64,000 nucleotides of DNA from the NCBI RefSeq assembly GCF_023955655.1, contig NZ_JAMXHT010000006.1:496001-560000 (forward strand), in the 5' to 3' direction. A model generated the notes under the pieces. That model did not search any database. It was not told where the DNA came from and saw only the letters and a program-made list of their open reading frames with translations. Position 1 is the first letter of the stretch. Each line of letters opens with the position of its first letter. The stretch comes from Ralstonia soli. GTDB taxonomy: Bacteria > Pseudomonadota > Gammaproteobacteria > Burkholderiales > Burkholderiaceae. The position numbers were made by a program, and so were the translations under genes. This document shows positions 1 to 10,083 of this stretch, one piece after another.

Positions 1-312
1 GAGCCCCGCGCGCTTGGCCTCGTAATACGCGGTTTCGATCAGCTCGACGCGCACCGACGCCTGCGGGATCTTGCCCGACATGCGCACCGACATCTCGGCC
101 AGCCAGCGCAGGTAGCCGAGCTGCTCGTCATTGCTGGCGAACACCGGGCGCAGCGGCCGGCTGTCGGCCACGGCGGCGGACAGCGCGCTGCGCACGGAGT
201 CCGCCAGATATTCCTCTTTCTGAGCACCCGCCCACGCCGCCTGCGTGCCAGCCAGCAGCGCCCCCGCGCACAGCGCAGCGGCAATCAGGCGGACGGCGAG
301 GAGGCGACGCAT
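1..312 (-). CDS. Lytic murein transglycosylase, N-terminal part (cut by window edge)
   Basis: The reading frame starts at the ATG at 312 on the minus strand and stays open to base 1, so only about 104 N-terminal residues are visible. Residues 1-28 form a typical Sec signal peptide (two arginines, a hydrophobic Ala/Leu core, an Ala-x-Ala type end). The mature part contains LGYLRWLAEMS and ends in VELIETAYYEAKRAGL, the stretch that normally leads into the SLT catalytic domain. By family knowledge the enzyme would cleave peptidoglycan glycan strands in the periplasm. The catalytic Glu lies beyond the edge, so activity cannot be judged. The gene follows proS on the same strand by 14 bp and is probably cotranscribed with it. 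Confidence 0.75.
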   Translation of the reverse strand, partial: MRRLLAVRLIAAALCAGALLAGTQAAWAGAQKEEYLADSVRSALSAAVADSRPLRPVFASNDEQLGYLRWLAEMSVRMSGKIPQASVRVELIETAYYEAKRAGL

Positions 313-326
313 GCGAGGCTGTCCTT

Positions 327-2051
327 TTATTGCGCGAGGCGCGCCTTCAGCGTGGCCAGCACATCGGCCGGGGCCACGGCGGTGGCGGCTTCGTCGCGGC
401 GGCCCTGGAATTCCAGCTTGCCTTCCTTCAGGCCGCGATCGCCCACCACCACACGGAACGGCACGCCGATCAGCTCCCAGTCGGCGAACATCGCGCCGGG
501 GCGCTCGCCGCGGTCGTCCAGGATCACGTCGAAGCCGGCCGCGACCAGCTCAGCGTGCAGGCGATCGGCTTCTTCGCGCACCGCGTCGGAGCGGTCGTAG
601 CCCACCGGGCAGATCACCATCTGGAACGGCGCGATCGCCGCCGGCCAGATGATCCCGCGCGCATCGTAGTTCTGCTCGATCGCCGCGCCCAGAATACGCG
701 TGACGCCGATGCCGTAGCAGCCCATCACCATCGGCTGGGTCTTGCCGTTTTCATCGAGGAACGTGGCGTTCATCGCTTCCGAATACTTCGTGCCGAGCAT
801 GAAGACGTGGCCGACTTCAATGCCGCGGCAGACCGCCAGCGTGCCCTTGCCGTCGGGCGAGGCATCGCCCACCACGACGTTGCGCAGGTCATGGACTTCG
901 GGCTCGGGCAGGTCGCGGCCCCAGTTCACGCCGGTGTAGTGGTAATCCTCTTCGTTGGCGCCGATGACAAAGTCGCTCATGGCCGCCACGGTGCGGTCCG
1001 CCACCACCTTGACCGGCTGCTTGGTGCCGATCGGGCCCAGGTAGCCCGGGGGCGTACCGAACGTGCGCAGGATCTCGCCTTCGGTCGCAAAGCGGAAACC
1101 GGCCAGGCCCGGCACCTTCGATGCCTTGATCTCGTTGAGTTCGTGATCGGCGCGCAGCAGCAGCAGCCAGATCTGCGGCTCGCTACCCTCGACATCCGTG
1201 GCCAGCACGATGGACTTGACGTTGCGCTCCAGCGCAATGCCCAGCTGCTCGGCAACGGCCTCGCACTTGGTGCGGCCCGGCGTGTGCGTCTTGGTCAGCG
1301 CCTCGCTGGCGGCAGCGCGCGGCGTGCTCGGCGCCACGGCCTCGGCGGCCTCGATGTTGGCGGCGTAGTCTGACGTCGGGCAGTAGACGATGGCGTCTTC
1401 GCCCGTGTCGGCAATCACGTGAAATTCCTGCGAGCCCGAACCGCCGATGGCACCGTTGTCCGCCGCCACCGCGCGGAATTCCAGCCCGAAGCGCTGGAAG
1501 ATGCGCATGTAAGCGTCGAACATCTTCTGGTACGAGACCTTCAGGCCTTCCGCATCGCGATCGAAGGAGTATGCGTCCTTCATGGTGAATTCGCGGCCGC
1601 GCATGATGCCGAAGCGCGGGCGGCGCTCGTCGCGGAACTTAGTCTGGATCTGGTAGAAGTTGACCGGCAACTGCTTGTACGAGCGGATTTCGGTGCGGGC
1701 GATGTCCGTCACCACTTCTTCCGAGGTCGGCTGGATAACGAAGTCGCGCTGGTGGCGATCCTTGAAGCGCAGCAGTTCGTCGCCCATCTTGTCCCAGCGG
1801 CCGGTCTCCTGCCACAGCTCGCCCGGCTGCACCACCGGCATCAGCACTTCCACCGCGCCGGCGGCGTTCATCTCCTCGCGCACGATCTGCTCGACCTTGC
1901 GGATCACGCGCAGACCCACGGGCATGTACGTATAGAGGCCCGCGCCGAGCTTCTTGATCATGCCGGCACGCATCATCAACTTGTGCGACACGATCTCCGC
2001 GTCGGAGGGCGCTTCCTTGAGCGTGGAAATGAAGAATTGGGACGCTTTCAT
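327..2051 (-). CDS. proS: Prolyl-tRNA synthetase (bacterial type)
   Basis: This 574-residue class II aminoacyl-tRNA synthetase charges tRNA-Pro with proline in the cytosol. The start [10 protein letters not shown] was chosen because it matches the family N-terminus; an in-frame ATG 54 bp upstream would add a non-conserved, arginine-rich stretch. Class II motif 1 is near residues 35-60. Motif 2 ([10 protein letters not shown] followed by [11 protein letters not shown]) is near 140-165, and motif 3 ([10 protein letters not shown]) is near 445. Between motifs 2 and 3 lies the YbaK-like editing insertion typical of bacterial ProRS, and a C-terminal anticodon-binding domain follows. The length fits the family. 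It lies upstream of the lytic transglycosylase gene and is divergent from rppH. Confidence 0.97.
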   Translation of the reverse strand: MKASQFFISTLKEAPSDAEIVSHKLMMRAGMIKKLGAGLYTYMPVGLRVIRKVEQIVREEMNAAGAVEVLMPVVQPGELWQETGRWDKMGDELLRFKDRHQRDFVIQPTSEEVVTDIARTEIRSYKQLPVNFYQIQTKFRDERRPRFGIMRGREFTMKDAYSFDRDAEGLKVSYQKMFDAYMRIFQRFGLEFRAVAADNGAIGGSGSQEFHVIADTGEDAIVYCPTSDYAANIEAAEAVAPSTPRAAASEALTKTHTPGRTKCEAVAEQLGIALERNVKSIVLATDVEGSEPQIWLLLLRADHELNEIKASKVPGLAGFRFATEGEILRTFGTPPGYLGPIGTKQPVKVVADRTVAAMSDFVIGANEEDYHYTGVNWGRDLPEPEVHDLRNVVVGDASPDGKGTLAVCRGIEVGHVFMLGTKYSEAMNATFLDENGKTQPMVMGCYGIGVTRILGAAIEQNYDARGIIWPAAIAPFQMVICPVGYDRSDAVREEADRLHAELVAAGFDVILDDRGERPGAMFADWELIGVPFRVVVGDRGLKEGKLEFQGRRDEAATAVAPADVLATLKARLAQ

Positions 2052-2232
2052 GCGACTGACAATAAGGGATGGCGCGGCGAGGCAAAGCCGCGAAAACAAG
2101 GGCAAAAGCCACCGGAATCAGGAGATGGAACGAGGCGCCTGACGCACTTTCATGTGATCGGCACCCTCCCCCAGGAGGCGCGAGTGAGCGGCAACATTCG
2201 GCTTGTGTGACAGCCGGACGACGGGCCGCTCT

Positions 2233-2238
2233 ATAATC
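2233..2238 (+). promoter_or_regulatory. Candidate -10 element for rppH
   Basis: A perfect TATAAT lies 31 bp before the rppH ATG. The best upstream -35 matches (GTGACA or TTGTGT) have spacers of 20 and 24 bp, so only the -10 is convincing. A GAGGTG ribosome-binding site sits just before the start codon. Confidence 0.5.
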
Positions 2239-2269
2239 GGCGTAATTCTAAAGTATTCGAGGTGCAGTC

Positions 2270-2992
2270 ATGCTCGATCGTGAAGGCTTCCGCCCGAACG
2301 TCGGCATCATCCTCATCAACGCAAGAAACGAGGTGTTCTGGGGCAAGCGCATCGGCGAGCACTCCTGGCAGTTTCCACAAGGCGGCATCAAGTACGGTGA
2401 GACACCCGAACAGGCGATGTTCCGCGAACTGCACGAAGAAGTCGGCCTGTTGCCAGAACACGTCCGGATCGTCGGTCGCACGCGCGACTGGCTGCGGTAT
2501 GAGGTGCCGGACAAGTTCATCCGCCGCGAGATACGCGGCCACTACCGGGGCCAGAAACAGATCTGGTTCCTGCTGCGCATGGTCGGTCGCGATTGCGACA
2601 TCCAGTTGCGCGCCACTGAGCATCCGGAATTCGATGCTTGGCGGTGGAGCCAGTACTGGGTGCCGCTCGAGGCCGTGATCGAGTTCAAGCGCGAGGTGTA
2701 TCAACTGGCGCTGTCGGAGCTGTCGCGCTTCGTGCAGCGGCAGAGTCGCGCGCCGCTCTCGCCGTATGGGCGCGGTGGGCAGCACCGAGAGCGCGATGGG
2801 CGTGACCATCGCGATGGCCGCGAACGTTCCGCCAGCCAAGGCGAGCGCCCCGACCACAACGCTCGCGAACAACGCACGCAACCGGCATTGACCGTCACCA
2901 CCACAACCACGGTGATCGTCGAAACGGTGAGCGTGTCCGCGCCAGCCTCCTCTTCCAACCCCGACGACACACCGTCCAAGGACAATTCGTGA
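2270..2992 (+). CDS. rppH: RNA pyrophosphohydrolase (Nudix)
   Basis: This cytosolic Nudix hydrolase removes pyrophosphate from 5'-triphosphorylated RNA and so starts mRNA decay. The Nudix box is complete: G38-x5-E44-x7-R52-E53-L54-x-E56-E57-x-G59. The N-terminus [15 protein letters not shown] and the WQFPQGG motif are typical of RppH. The protein has 240 residues while the E. coli enzyme has about 176. The extra C-terminal ~65 residues begin with an Arg/Asp/Gly/His-rich segment after [11 protein letters not shown] and end in a Thr/Ser/Val-rich, probably disordered tail. The last codons overlap the start of the following lipoprotein gene in a GTGA arrangement, suggesting translational coupling. 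Confidence 0.95.
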   Translation: MLDREGFRPNVGIILINARNEVFWGKRIGEHSWQFPQGGIKYGETPEQAMFRELHEEVGLLPEHVRIVGRTRDWLRYEVPDKFIRREIRGHYRGQKQIWFLLRMVGRDCDIQLRATEHPEFDAWRWSQYWVPLEAVIEFKREVYQLALSELSRFVQRQSRAPLSPYGRGGQHRERDGRDHRDGRERSASQGERPDHNAREQRTQPALTVTTTTTVIVETVSVSAPASSSNPDDTPSKDNS

Positions 2993-3627
2993 CTCTGATG
3001 ACGACGACACGTGGAGCGCACCGCGCTCTCGTGCCGCTCGCGCTGGCGGCTGCGCTGGCGTTGACGGCATGTGGCCACAACCGCACCGGCGACCTCGAAG
3101 ACAAGCTGTTGATGGACCCGTTCAACGACAAGCCCTTCAAGGAAGACGCTGTCACCTTCCCCGCCCCGCCGGTCGATCGTGATGCCGTGCCGTTCGACGT
3201 GGGCGGCCGCAATGATTCGCCGTTGCGCTTCGCCATCGACCCGAAGTCTGTATCGATCGGCACAGACAACGTGGTGCGCTACACCGTGCTGATCACCAGC
3301 AAGACCGGCGCGCGCAACGTCAACTACGAAGGCCTGCGTTGCGATACGGCCGAGCGCCGCATCTACGCCACGCTGCGCAACGATACCAACCAGTGGATCG
3401 GCAACCGCGCAGTGGACATGAACGAAACCGCCAATACCGAATCCGCCAGCATGAACGCCTACAAGGCCGCCACCGATTGGCAGCGTGTCGGCAATGGCGG
3501 GCCGACGGACTATGCCTCGGCACTGATGCGCTCGTACTTCTGCGACGTCCGGGCGGTGGCGGGAGACGGGAAAGCCTCCACGCTGGTGCGGCGGTTGGGC
3601 GAGGCCGGGCGCTATTACGGCCCGTAA
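2989..3627 (+). CDS. CNP1-like family lipoprotein
   Basis: This 212-residue protein resembles the CNP1-like family of betaproteobacteria, whose function is unknown. The N-terminus has a basic start, a hydrophobic stretch and a lipobox LTAC with the lipidated Cys at about residue 28, so it should be anchored in a membrane facing the periplasm. Conserved-looking stretches include [23 protein letters not shown] and a late YFCDV, giving two cysteines in the mature domain that could pair. The start may be the GTG at 2989, which overlaps the rppH stop, or the ATG at 2998; both keep the signal peptide. A strong bidirectional terminator follows. Confidence 0.75.
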   Translation: MTLMTTTRGAHRALVPLALAAALALTACGHNRTGDLEDKLLMDPFNDKPFKEDAVTFPAPPVDRDAVPFDVGGRNDSPLRFAIDPKSVSIGTDNVVRYTVLITSKTGARNVNYEGLRCDTAERRIYATLRNDTNQWIGNRAVDMNETANTESASMNAYKAATDWQRVGNGGPTDYASALMRSYFCDVRAVAGDGKASTLVRRLGEAGRYYGP

Positions 3628-3666
3628 CCGCAAGGCTTGAGACGGGCATTGTCCCGGTCAAACAAA

Positions 3667-3702
3667 AAAGGCCAACCTCGCGAGGGGTTGGCCTTTGTTT
3701 TT
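3667..3702. terminator. Bidirectional rho-independent terminator
   Basis: A perfect 11-bp stem (AAAGGCCAACC / GGTTGGCCTTT) with an 8-base loop is flanked by A-runs on the left and T-runs on the right. It separates the convergent rppH-lipoprotein transcript and the proB transcript. Confidence 0.9.
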
Positions 3703-3716
3703 GGCGCGTAGCCCGA

Positions 3717-4841
3717 TCAGAGCAGCACCAGGTTGTCCCGGTGCACCAGCTCAGCGGCACTCACATAGCCCAGCACCGCTTCGATCTCCGAAGATGCCTT
3801 GCGCGCAATCAACCGGGCCTCGGCGGATGAGTAGTTCGTCAGCCCGCGCGCCACTTCGCGCCCGGCAGCGTCCACGCAGGAAATCACCTCGCCGCGTGCA
3901 AACTCGCCCTGCACTTCCGTCACGCCGATCGGCAGCAACGACTTGCCGCCGGCGGTGAGCTTCTCCACCGCGCCGGCATCGAGCACCACGCGGCCACGCA
4001 ACTGCAGGTGATCGATCATCCATTGCTTGCGTGCGGCCATGCGTCCGGTCGGCGCGCGCAGTTGCGTGCCGATGGCCTCGCCGCTGGCCAGCCGCGCCAG
4101 CACATCGGTTTCGCGGCCCGAAGCAATGATGGTGTGGGCGCCGGACTTGGCCGCGCGCTTGGCCGCCAGGATCTTCGTCAGCATGCCGCCCTTGCCGATG
4201 CTCGAACCGGCACCGCCGGCCATCTGCTCCAGATCGGGCGTGCCGGCCTGGGCTTCGTCAACGAAGCGGGCGTTTGGGTCCTTGCGCGGGTCGGCCGTGT
4301 ACAGGCCGCGCTGGTCGGTCAGGATGATCAGCGCATCGCCTTCGATCAGGTTGGTGACGAGCGCGCCCAGCGTGTCGTTGTCGCCGAACTTGATTTCGTC
4401 GGTGACGACCGTGTCGTTCTCGTTGATGATCGGCACCACGCCCAGGCTCAGCAGCGTGAGCAGCGTGGAGCGCGCGTTGAGATAGCGCTCGCGGTCGGCC
4501 AGGTCGCCATGCGTGAGCAGCACCTGCGCGGTGCGGATGCTGTGTCGCGCGAACTCCGATTCATATACCTGCGCCAGGCCCATCTGCCCGACAGCGGCAG
4601 CCGCCTGCAACTCGTGGATTTCCTTCGGGCGCTTGGCCCAGCCCAACCGCTGCATGCCCTCGGCGATGGCGCCGGAGCTGACCAGCACGACTTCCTTGCC
4701 GGCCGCCCGTAGCGCCGCGATCTGCGCGGCCCAGCGGGCGATGGCAGCTTGGTCCAGACCGCGACCATCGTTGGTGACCAGGCTGGAACCGACCTTGACG
4801 ACAAGGCGGCGCGCATCGGCAATCAGCGAATGCAGGGCCAT
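3717..4841 (-). CDS. proB: Glutamate 5-kinase
   Basis: ProB phosphorylates L-glutamate to gamma-glutamyl phosphate, the first step of proline synthesis. The 374-residue protein has an amino-acid-kinase domain (residues ~8-260; [11 protein letters not shown] at the phosphate-binding start, [17 protein letters not shown], and GGMLTK near 220). A C-terminal PUA domain (about 275-355) follows, as in E. coli ProB. Proline feedback inhibition is expected from the family. It is the last gene in the run rplU-rpmA-obgE-proB, 36 bp downstream of obgE, and ends at the terminator it shares with the convergent lipoprotein gene. Confidence 0.96.
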   Translation of the reverse strand: MALHSLIADARRLVVKVGSSLVTNDGRGLDQAAIARWAAQIAALRAAGKEVVLVSSGAIAEGMQRLGWAKRPKEIHELQAAAAVGQMGLAQVYESEFARHSIRTAQVLLTHGDLADRERYLNARSTLLTLLSLGVVPIINENDTVVTDEIKFGDNDTLGALVTNLIEGDALIILTDQRGLYTADPRKDPNARFVDEAQAGTPDLEQMAGGAGSSIGKGGMLTKILAAKRAAKSGAHTIIASGRETDVLARLASGEAIGTQLRAPTGRMAARKQWMIDHLQLRGRVVLDAGAVEKLTAGGKSLLPIGVTEVQGEFARGEVISCVDAAGREVARGLTNYSSAEARLIARKASSEIEAVLGYVSAAELVHRDNLVLL

Positions 4842-4877
4842 GGTGGGCGTGTCTCCGAATGGTGTTGTGTGTGGTGT

Positions 4878-6080
<1,203 letters not shown>

Positions 6081-6094
6081 TTAGCACCAGAAAC

Positions 6095-6125
6095 AAAAAA
6101 GCCCCGCACGTATGCGGGGCCTTTT
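6095..6125 (-). terminator. Rho-independent terminator after rpmA
   Basis: The stem GCCCCGCA / TGCGGGGC with a CGTA loop is followed on the minus strand by a run of T residues. It lies 16 bp beyond the rpmA stop and would end or attenuate the ribosomal protein transcript before obgE. Confidence 0.85.
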
Positions 6126-6140
6126 GACTACAAGGCTGAA

Positions 6141-6401
6141 TCAGGCCGCCGGAACAACGTCGACGAACTGCTTCTTGCCTTCGCCGCGGGTGGCGAACTT
6201 CACGTGGCCATCGACCAGCGCGAAGAGGGTGTGGTCCTTGCCCATGCCCACGTTCACGCCAGCGTGCGTGCGGGTACCGCGTTGGCGAATGATGATGCCG
6301 CCAGCGTTGATCGCTTGGCCGCCAAACACCTTCACGCCCAGGCGCTTCGACTCGGAATCGCGGCCGTTCCGGGTGGAACCGCCGCCTTTTTTCTGTGCCA
6401 T
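6141..6401 (-). CDS. rpmA: 50S ribosomal protein bL27
   Basis: This 86-residue protein is bL27, which reaches into the peptidyl transferase centre with its N-terminal arm. The conserved start [16 protein letters not shown] is present, with no Firmicute-type N-terminal propeptide. The following [10 protein letters not shown] and IIRQRGT are family hallmarks. It lies 50 bp downstream of rplU in the same transcript. Confidence 0.98.
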   Translation of the reverse strand: MAQKKGGGSTRNGRDSESKRLGVKVFGGQAINAGGIIIRQRGTRTHAGVNVGMGKDHTLFALVDGHVKFATRGEGKKQFVDVVPAA

Positions 6402-6451
6402 GACTGAACTCCTATCCGGTTACGTAATTGCCGTAAATGCGCGACGCAGCC

Positions 6452-6763
6452 TTAGGCCACGATCGAGTCGATACGCAACTCGGTGTAATTTTGACGATGC
6501 CCTTGGCGCTTTTGATAGTGCTTACGACGGCGCATCTTGAAGATGTGCACTTTGTCGTGACGACCGTGGGAGATGACGGTGGCTTTGACGGCAGCCCCGC
6601 TCACCAGCGGCGCACCAACCTTGAGTTGGTCGCCGGCGCCCACTGCGAGCACCTGGTCAAGCGTGATTTCTGCGCCAACGTCCGCCGGTATCTGTTCTAC
6701 TTTCAGTTTTTCGCCAGCAGCAACCTTGTATTGCTTACCGCCGGTTTTTACGACCGCGTACAT
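6452..6763 (-). CDS. rplU: 50S ribosomal protein bL21
   Basis: This 103-residue protein is bL21, a 23S rRNA-binding protein of the large subunit. [20 protein letters not shown] at the N-terminus and [14 protein letters not shown] near the C-terminus are diagnostic. It is the first gene of the rplU-rpmA unit and has a well-formed promoter upstream. Confidence 0.98.
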   Translation of the reverse strand: MYAVVKTGGKQYKVAAGEKLKVEQIPADVGAEITLDQVLAVGAGDQLKVGAPLVSGAAVKATVISHGRHDKVHIFKMRRRKHYQKRQGHRQNYTELRIDSIVA

Positions 6764-6849
6764 TGTCGGACCTCGATAAAAGAACTAAAACGTGACTCTT
6801 GTGCCACTCGCCATCTGCCTGCGCAGACAGCGGACACAGAGAACTCGCA

Positions 6850-6878
6850 ACTATACAAGAAAAACCCAAGTAAATCAA
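6850..6878 (-). promoter_or_regulatory. Sigma70-type promoter of rplU-rpmA
   Basis: On the minus strand a -35 TTGATT (6873-6878) is separated by exactly 17 bp from a -10 TATAGT (6850-6855). The predicted start is about 80 bases before the rplU ATG. The surrounding sequence is AT-rich compared with the flanking genes. Confidence 0.7.
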
Positions 6879-6960
6879 AGACTAAAGCGTGCCCGCCGCA
6901 CAACGGCCTGCGGTGGCGCTCCGCAGCGCCAGGCACGTCGGGCAGCGCCCAGGCTTGCTC

Positions 6961-6966
6961 TATAAT
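6961..6966 (+). promoter_or_regulatory. Candidate -10 element for ispB
   Basis: A perfect TATAAT is preceded by GCTC and lies 73 bp before the proposed ispB start. No good -35 hexamer is seen at 16-18 bp, so the promoter call rests on the -10 alone. Confidence 0.45.
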
Positions 6967-7039
6967 CTCGCGGTTTTTGCGCCGCACCGATCGCGCGCAA
7001 GTTGATCATCCGCCACACCGCCCTCCGCCGGAATTCGCC

Positions 7040-8017
7040 TTGACCCAGACCTCCGCCTCCGTCCTGCTCGCCCCCGTCGCTGAAGACATGCGTGCCGTCG
7101 ATGCCGTGATCCGGCGCCGCCTCGGCTCGGAGGTGGTCCTGATCAACCAGATCGGCGAATACATCATCAGCGCCGGCGGCAAGCGCTTGCGTCCGGTGAT
7201 TCTGCTGCTGGTGGCAAACGCGCTCGGCTACAAGGGTGAGCACCACCACGAGCTGGCGGCCGTGGTCGAGTTCATCCACACGGCCACGCTGCTGCACGAC
7301 GACGTGGTCGATGAATCGGACCTGCGCCGCGGCCGCAAAACGGCCAACGCCGTGTTCGGCAACGCGGCCAGCGTGCTGGTGGGTGACTTCCTGTATTCGC
7401 GCGCCTTCCAGATGATGGTGCAGGCCAACAGCATGCGCATCATGCAGATCCTGGCCGATGCAACGAACATCATTTCCGAAGGCGAGGTCCTGCAGCTGCT
7501 GAACATGCACGACCCGGACGTCACGGAAGAACGCTACCTGCAAGTCATCCGCTACAAGACCGCCAAGCTGTTCGAGGCGGCTGCGCAGATCGGCGCGGTG
7601 CTCTCGGGCGCGGATGCCGCCACCGAAGAGGCCGCCGCTGAGTACGGCCGCCGCATCGGCACCGCGTTCCAGATCGTCGACGACCTGCTCGACTACACCG
7701 CCACCGCCGACCAGATGGGCAAGAACGCCGGCGACGACCTGCGCGAAGGCAAACCAACGCTGCCGCTCATCCACCTGCTGCGCAACGGCACGGAAGAGCA
7801 ACGCGCGCTGGTGCGCCAGGCCGTCGAGCAAGGCGGCACGGAACATTTCGATGCAATCTTCGCGGCCATTCAGGCTTCCGGCGCGCTGGAGTACACGCGC
7901 CAGGCGGCCGAGCGCGAGGCCGCTGCAGCCGAAACCGCAGCAAATGCATTACCCCCTTCCCTTTTCCGCCAGACGCTGATAGACTTGTGTGCTTTCTCGC
8001 TGCAACGTCAGTCCTGA
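7040..8017 (+). CDS. ispB: Octaprenyl/polyprenyl diphosphate synthase
   Basis: IspB extends farnesyl diphosphate with isopentenyl units to make the side chain of ubiquinone. The 325-residue protein has the trans-prenyltransferase motifs: GGKRLRP (46-52), the first Asp-rich motif DDVVD (87-91), and the second DDLLD near 213. The start is uncertain. A TTG at 7040 gives an N-terminus of the expected family length, while the first in-frame ATG (7088) would remove about 16 residues. The frame stays open far upstream, but that sequence is not family-like. It is divergent from rplU and is followed 16 bp later by the tRNA-Pro gene. Confidence 0.93.
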   Translation: MTQTSASVLLAPVAEDMRAVDAVIRRRLGSEVVLINQIGEYIISAGGKRLRPVILLLVANALGYKGEHHHELAAVVEFIHTATLLHDDVVDESDLRRGRKTANAVFGNAASVLVGDFLYSRAFQMMVQANSMRIMQILADATNIISEGEVLQLLNMHDPDVTEERYLQVIRYKTAKLFEAAAQIGAVLSGADAATEEAAAEYGRRIGTAFQIVDDLLDYTATADQMGKNAGDDLREGKPTLPLIHLLRNGTEEQRALVRQAVEQGGTEHFDAIFAAIQASGALEYTRQAAEREAAAAETAANALPPSLFRQTLIDLCAFSLQRQS

Positions 8018-8033
8018 CGCAGCAATGAGATTT

Positions 8034-8110
8034 CGGGGTGTAGCTTAGCCTGGTAGAGCGCTACGTTCGGGACGTAGAGGCCGGAGGTTCGAATCCTCTC
8101 ACCCCGACCA
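8034..8110 (+). tRNA. tRNA-Pro (anticodon CGG)
   Basis: This 77-nt sequence folds as a cloverleaf. The acceptor stem is CGGGGTG / CACCCCG with A73 and an encoded CCA. The D arm contains GCTTAGCCTGGTAGAGC. The anticodon stem CTACG / CGTAG encloses the loop TTCGGGA with anticodon CGG at 8068-8070, and the T loop is GGTTCGAATCC. It reads CCG proline codons, which are frequent in this GC-rich sequence. Confidence 0.97.
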
Positions 8111-8116
8111 AATACC

Positions 8117-8178
8117 ATCGCCCGGAATGCCGCGACGGTCCTCATCAAGAGGTCGTCAAGGTGTTCCGGGCGATTTCA
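8117..8178 (+). terminator. Possible terminator after tRNA-Pro
   Basis: An 11-bp perfect inverted repeat (ATCGCCCGGAA at 8117-8127, TTCCGGGCGAT at 8164-8174) flanks a 36-base loop and is followed by a short T-rich stretch. The large loop makes a classical intrinsic terminator uncertain. Confidence 0.4.
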
Positions 8179-8253
8179 TTTGGGGTGCTGCCTTTGCACT
8201 GCGTCGATCCCAGCTTTCGACTCTGCGGCGCCCTTCCTGACCCACTCCGCCCA

Positions 8254-9174
8254 TCAGCCATCGTCATCCTGCCTGGCGGTCAGTTCACTACGCCACTCCT
8301 CGGTCACTTGTGCGAGGAGCGCGAGGAAGCGGTCGAGCGCAGGCAGCGCGTCATCCCGGCGGATCGTGGCGTAGAGGTCGGCGCTCAACGATGGCGCCTT
8401 GATAGGCACGAAGGCGACGTTCTCGCGCGGCGTGGTCGACAGCGACTGCGGCAGAACGCTCACGCCAACCCCCGCCCCCACCAGACTCAACACGGTTTCC
8501 GGATCAATGGATTCGTGCAGCACGCGCGGATGGAAACCATCGCGCATGCACGCCGACAGTACATCGCGCATGACCGGACTTTGCGTATTCAGCAAGACAA
8601 ACGATTCGTCGGCCAGCGCGCTCAGGCTGAGGCTGGAACGTTTGGAGGCCAACGGATGCTGCGCGCTCAACGCGACCACCAGCGGTTGCGGATAGACCAG
8701 GATCGACTTCAACTCGTCGCGTGAGGACGCATTGCATGCGAAGCCGACATCGATCTGGCCACGCACAAGGGCATCCGCCTGCCGGTCGGGCAGCAGTTCG
8801 TGCAGCGTCCACTCCACAGCGGGATGGTGCTTCTGAAACGCGTGCATGGTTCGCGGCAGCGGGCCGTACATGACCGAGTTGATGATGCCGATCCGCAGAT
8901 AACCCTCCAGCCCATCGGCGACGCGGCGCACGAATTTCTCAACCGAATCGCAATCGCTGACGATGCTGCGTGCGCGCACGAGCAGCGCCTCGCCTGCGCG
9001 CGTCAGGCGTGCGCCATGTCGCCCACGCACGAACAACGTGACGCGCAGCGACGCCTCCAGCGCCTTGATCTGTTGGCTCAGCGGCGGTTGCGAGATATGC
9101 AGCCGTTCGGCGGCGCGGCTGAAATTGCCCTCTTCCGCCACGGAAATGAAGTAACGCAGTTGCCGGATGTCCAT
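8254..9174 (-). CDS. LysR-type transcriptional regulator
   Basis: This 306-residue protein has the standard LysR layout. A winged helix-turn-helix occupies residues 1-60 (FISVAEEGNFSRAAERL, then HISQPPLSQQIKALE), and a periplasmic-binding-protein-like effector domain runs from about residue 90. The start MDIRQLRYF matches the family; an upstream ATG adds non-conserved residues. It is transcribed away from the molybdenum hydroxylase genes across a 435-bp gap holding a LysR-box-like palindrome. By family habit it most likely controls that operon and itself in response to the substrate or an intermediate, which is unknown. Confidence 0.92.
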   Translation of the reverse strand: MDIRQLRYFISVAEEGNFSRAAERLHISQPPLSQQIKALEASLRVTLFVRGRHGARLTRAGEALLVRARSIVSDCDSVEKFVRRVADGLEGYLRIGIINSVMYGPLPRTMHAFQKHHPAVEWTLHELLPDRQADALVRGQIDVGFACNASSRDELKSILVYPQPLVVALSAQHPLASKRSSLSLSALADESFVLLNTQSPVMRDVLSACMRDGFHPRVLHESIDPETVLSLVGAGVGVSVLPQSLSTTPRENVAFVPIKAPSLSADLYATIRRDDALPALDRFLALLAQVTEEWRSELTARQDDDG

Positions 9175-9609
9175 AGAGATCTCTGGCGCGTGGATATCGC
9201 AATAGTGCCGGAAAGCCCCGGCACGCAATCGGGCGGCCTGCCGCGAGCGCGTTCCGTAGTCGAGAGCACCGCCGAAAGCGGCGGAGGGCCCATCGACGCC
9301 ACCGACGGCACGCCAACCATGAGCAATCTCCCGTTGAACGCTCGCGGCATTGCACCGCTGCTGTTCAATCGACCGCTTCTACCCACACGGCGATGATGCG
9401 GTTCGCAGAAATCGGCTGTCAACGCAGGGCATCCCCCGGTGGGCATCCATATGCATTTCATATCGATAGCAGACCAAAATCATATTTATCAGAATGCATC
9501 GACGTACATATGCTTGTCCGTGCTTATTCGTCCACCGGTAGACCGGCAGCGACGGAGCACCCGGCCTGAATCATGCGTTGCCGCACCAGACGGCGACCTT
9601 GGAGACAAG
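9175..9609. promoter_or_regulatory. Divergent regulatory region between lysR gene and hydroxylase operon
   Basis: No gene is supported in these 435 bases. The part nearest the LysR gene is GC-rich and featureless. From about 9440 to 9520 the sequence becomes AT-rich and contains a 15-bp interrupted palindrome, listed separately. A GGAGACAAG ribosome-binding site lies directly before the 2Fe-2S gene. Confidence 0.5.
9449..9463. promoter_or_regulatory. Candidate LysR-type operator (T-N11-A)
   Basis: The sequence ATATG-CATTT-CATAT is a perfect interrupted palindrome of 15 bp and satisfies the T-N11-A rule for LysR regulators. It lies between the divergent LysR gene and the operon it probably controls, about 147 bp upstream of the first operon start codon. 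Confidence 0.45.
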
Positions 9610-10083
9610 ATGACAACCCTCAAAGTGAACGGTGTGGAGCACCGCGTCGATCTGCCGGACGACACGCCGCTGCTATGGGTCCTGCGCGACGAGATGGAGC
9701 TGACTGGCACCAAGTTCGGTTGCGGCATGGGTCTGTGCGGTGCGTGCACCGTGCATGTCGACGGCGCGCCCATGCGTGCTTGCCAGTTGCCGCTCAGCGC
9801 GGTGGACAACAAGAACGTGACCACGATCGAAGGGCTGGGTAAGCCTGCCGAAATGCACGTCGTCCAGCTTGCCTGGCAGAAGGAAAGCGTGCCGCAGTGC
9901 GGCTATTGCCAGTCGGGCCAGATCATGTCGGCGGCCGCACTGCTGCGCAACAAGCACAACCCGAGCGATGCCGACATCGACGCGGCCATGTCGGGCAACA
10001 TCTGCCGTTGCGGCACGTACGACCGCATCCGGCAGGCCATCCACACCGCCGCTGCCATGCTGCGCACCGGGGAGAAAGCATGA
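9610..10083 (+). CDS. 2Fe-2S subunit of a xanthine-oxidase-family molybdenum hydroxylase (IorA-like)
   Basis: This 157-residue subunit carries two [2Fe-2S] clusters that pass electrons from the molybdenum site. The N-terminal plant-type cluster uses C38, C43, C46 and C58 ([17 protein letters not shown]). The C-terminal cluster uses C97, C100, C132 and C134 (QCGYCQSG and [15 protein letters not shown]). Size and spacing match isoquinoline 1-oxidoreductase alpha and nicotinate hydroxylase small subunits. The start at 9610 has a good ribosome-binding site; the longer open frame upstream is not conserved. Its stop overlaps the start of the large subunit gene (ATGATGA), so the two are made as a pair. 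No FAD subunit gene is nearby, which fits the IorAB type. Confidence 0.92.
   Translation: MTTLKVNGVEHRVDLPDDTPLLWVLRDEMELTGTKFGCGMGLCGACTVHVDGAPMRACQLPLSAVDNKNVTTIEGLGKPAEMHVVQLAWQKESVPQCGYCQSGQIMSAAALLRNKHNPSDADIDAAMSGNICRCGTYDRIRQAIHTAAAMLRTGEKA

Noticed and set aside
6437-7039. Extension of the ispB frame upstream to 6437
   Set aside because: The added residues overlap rplU on the other strand, include low-complexity sequence and are absent from the family.
9078-9461. Open frame antisense to the lysR-hydroxylase divergent region
   Set aside because: No domain, ribosome site or conservation pattern; it overlaps the LysR coding start in another frame.
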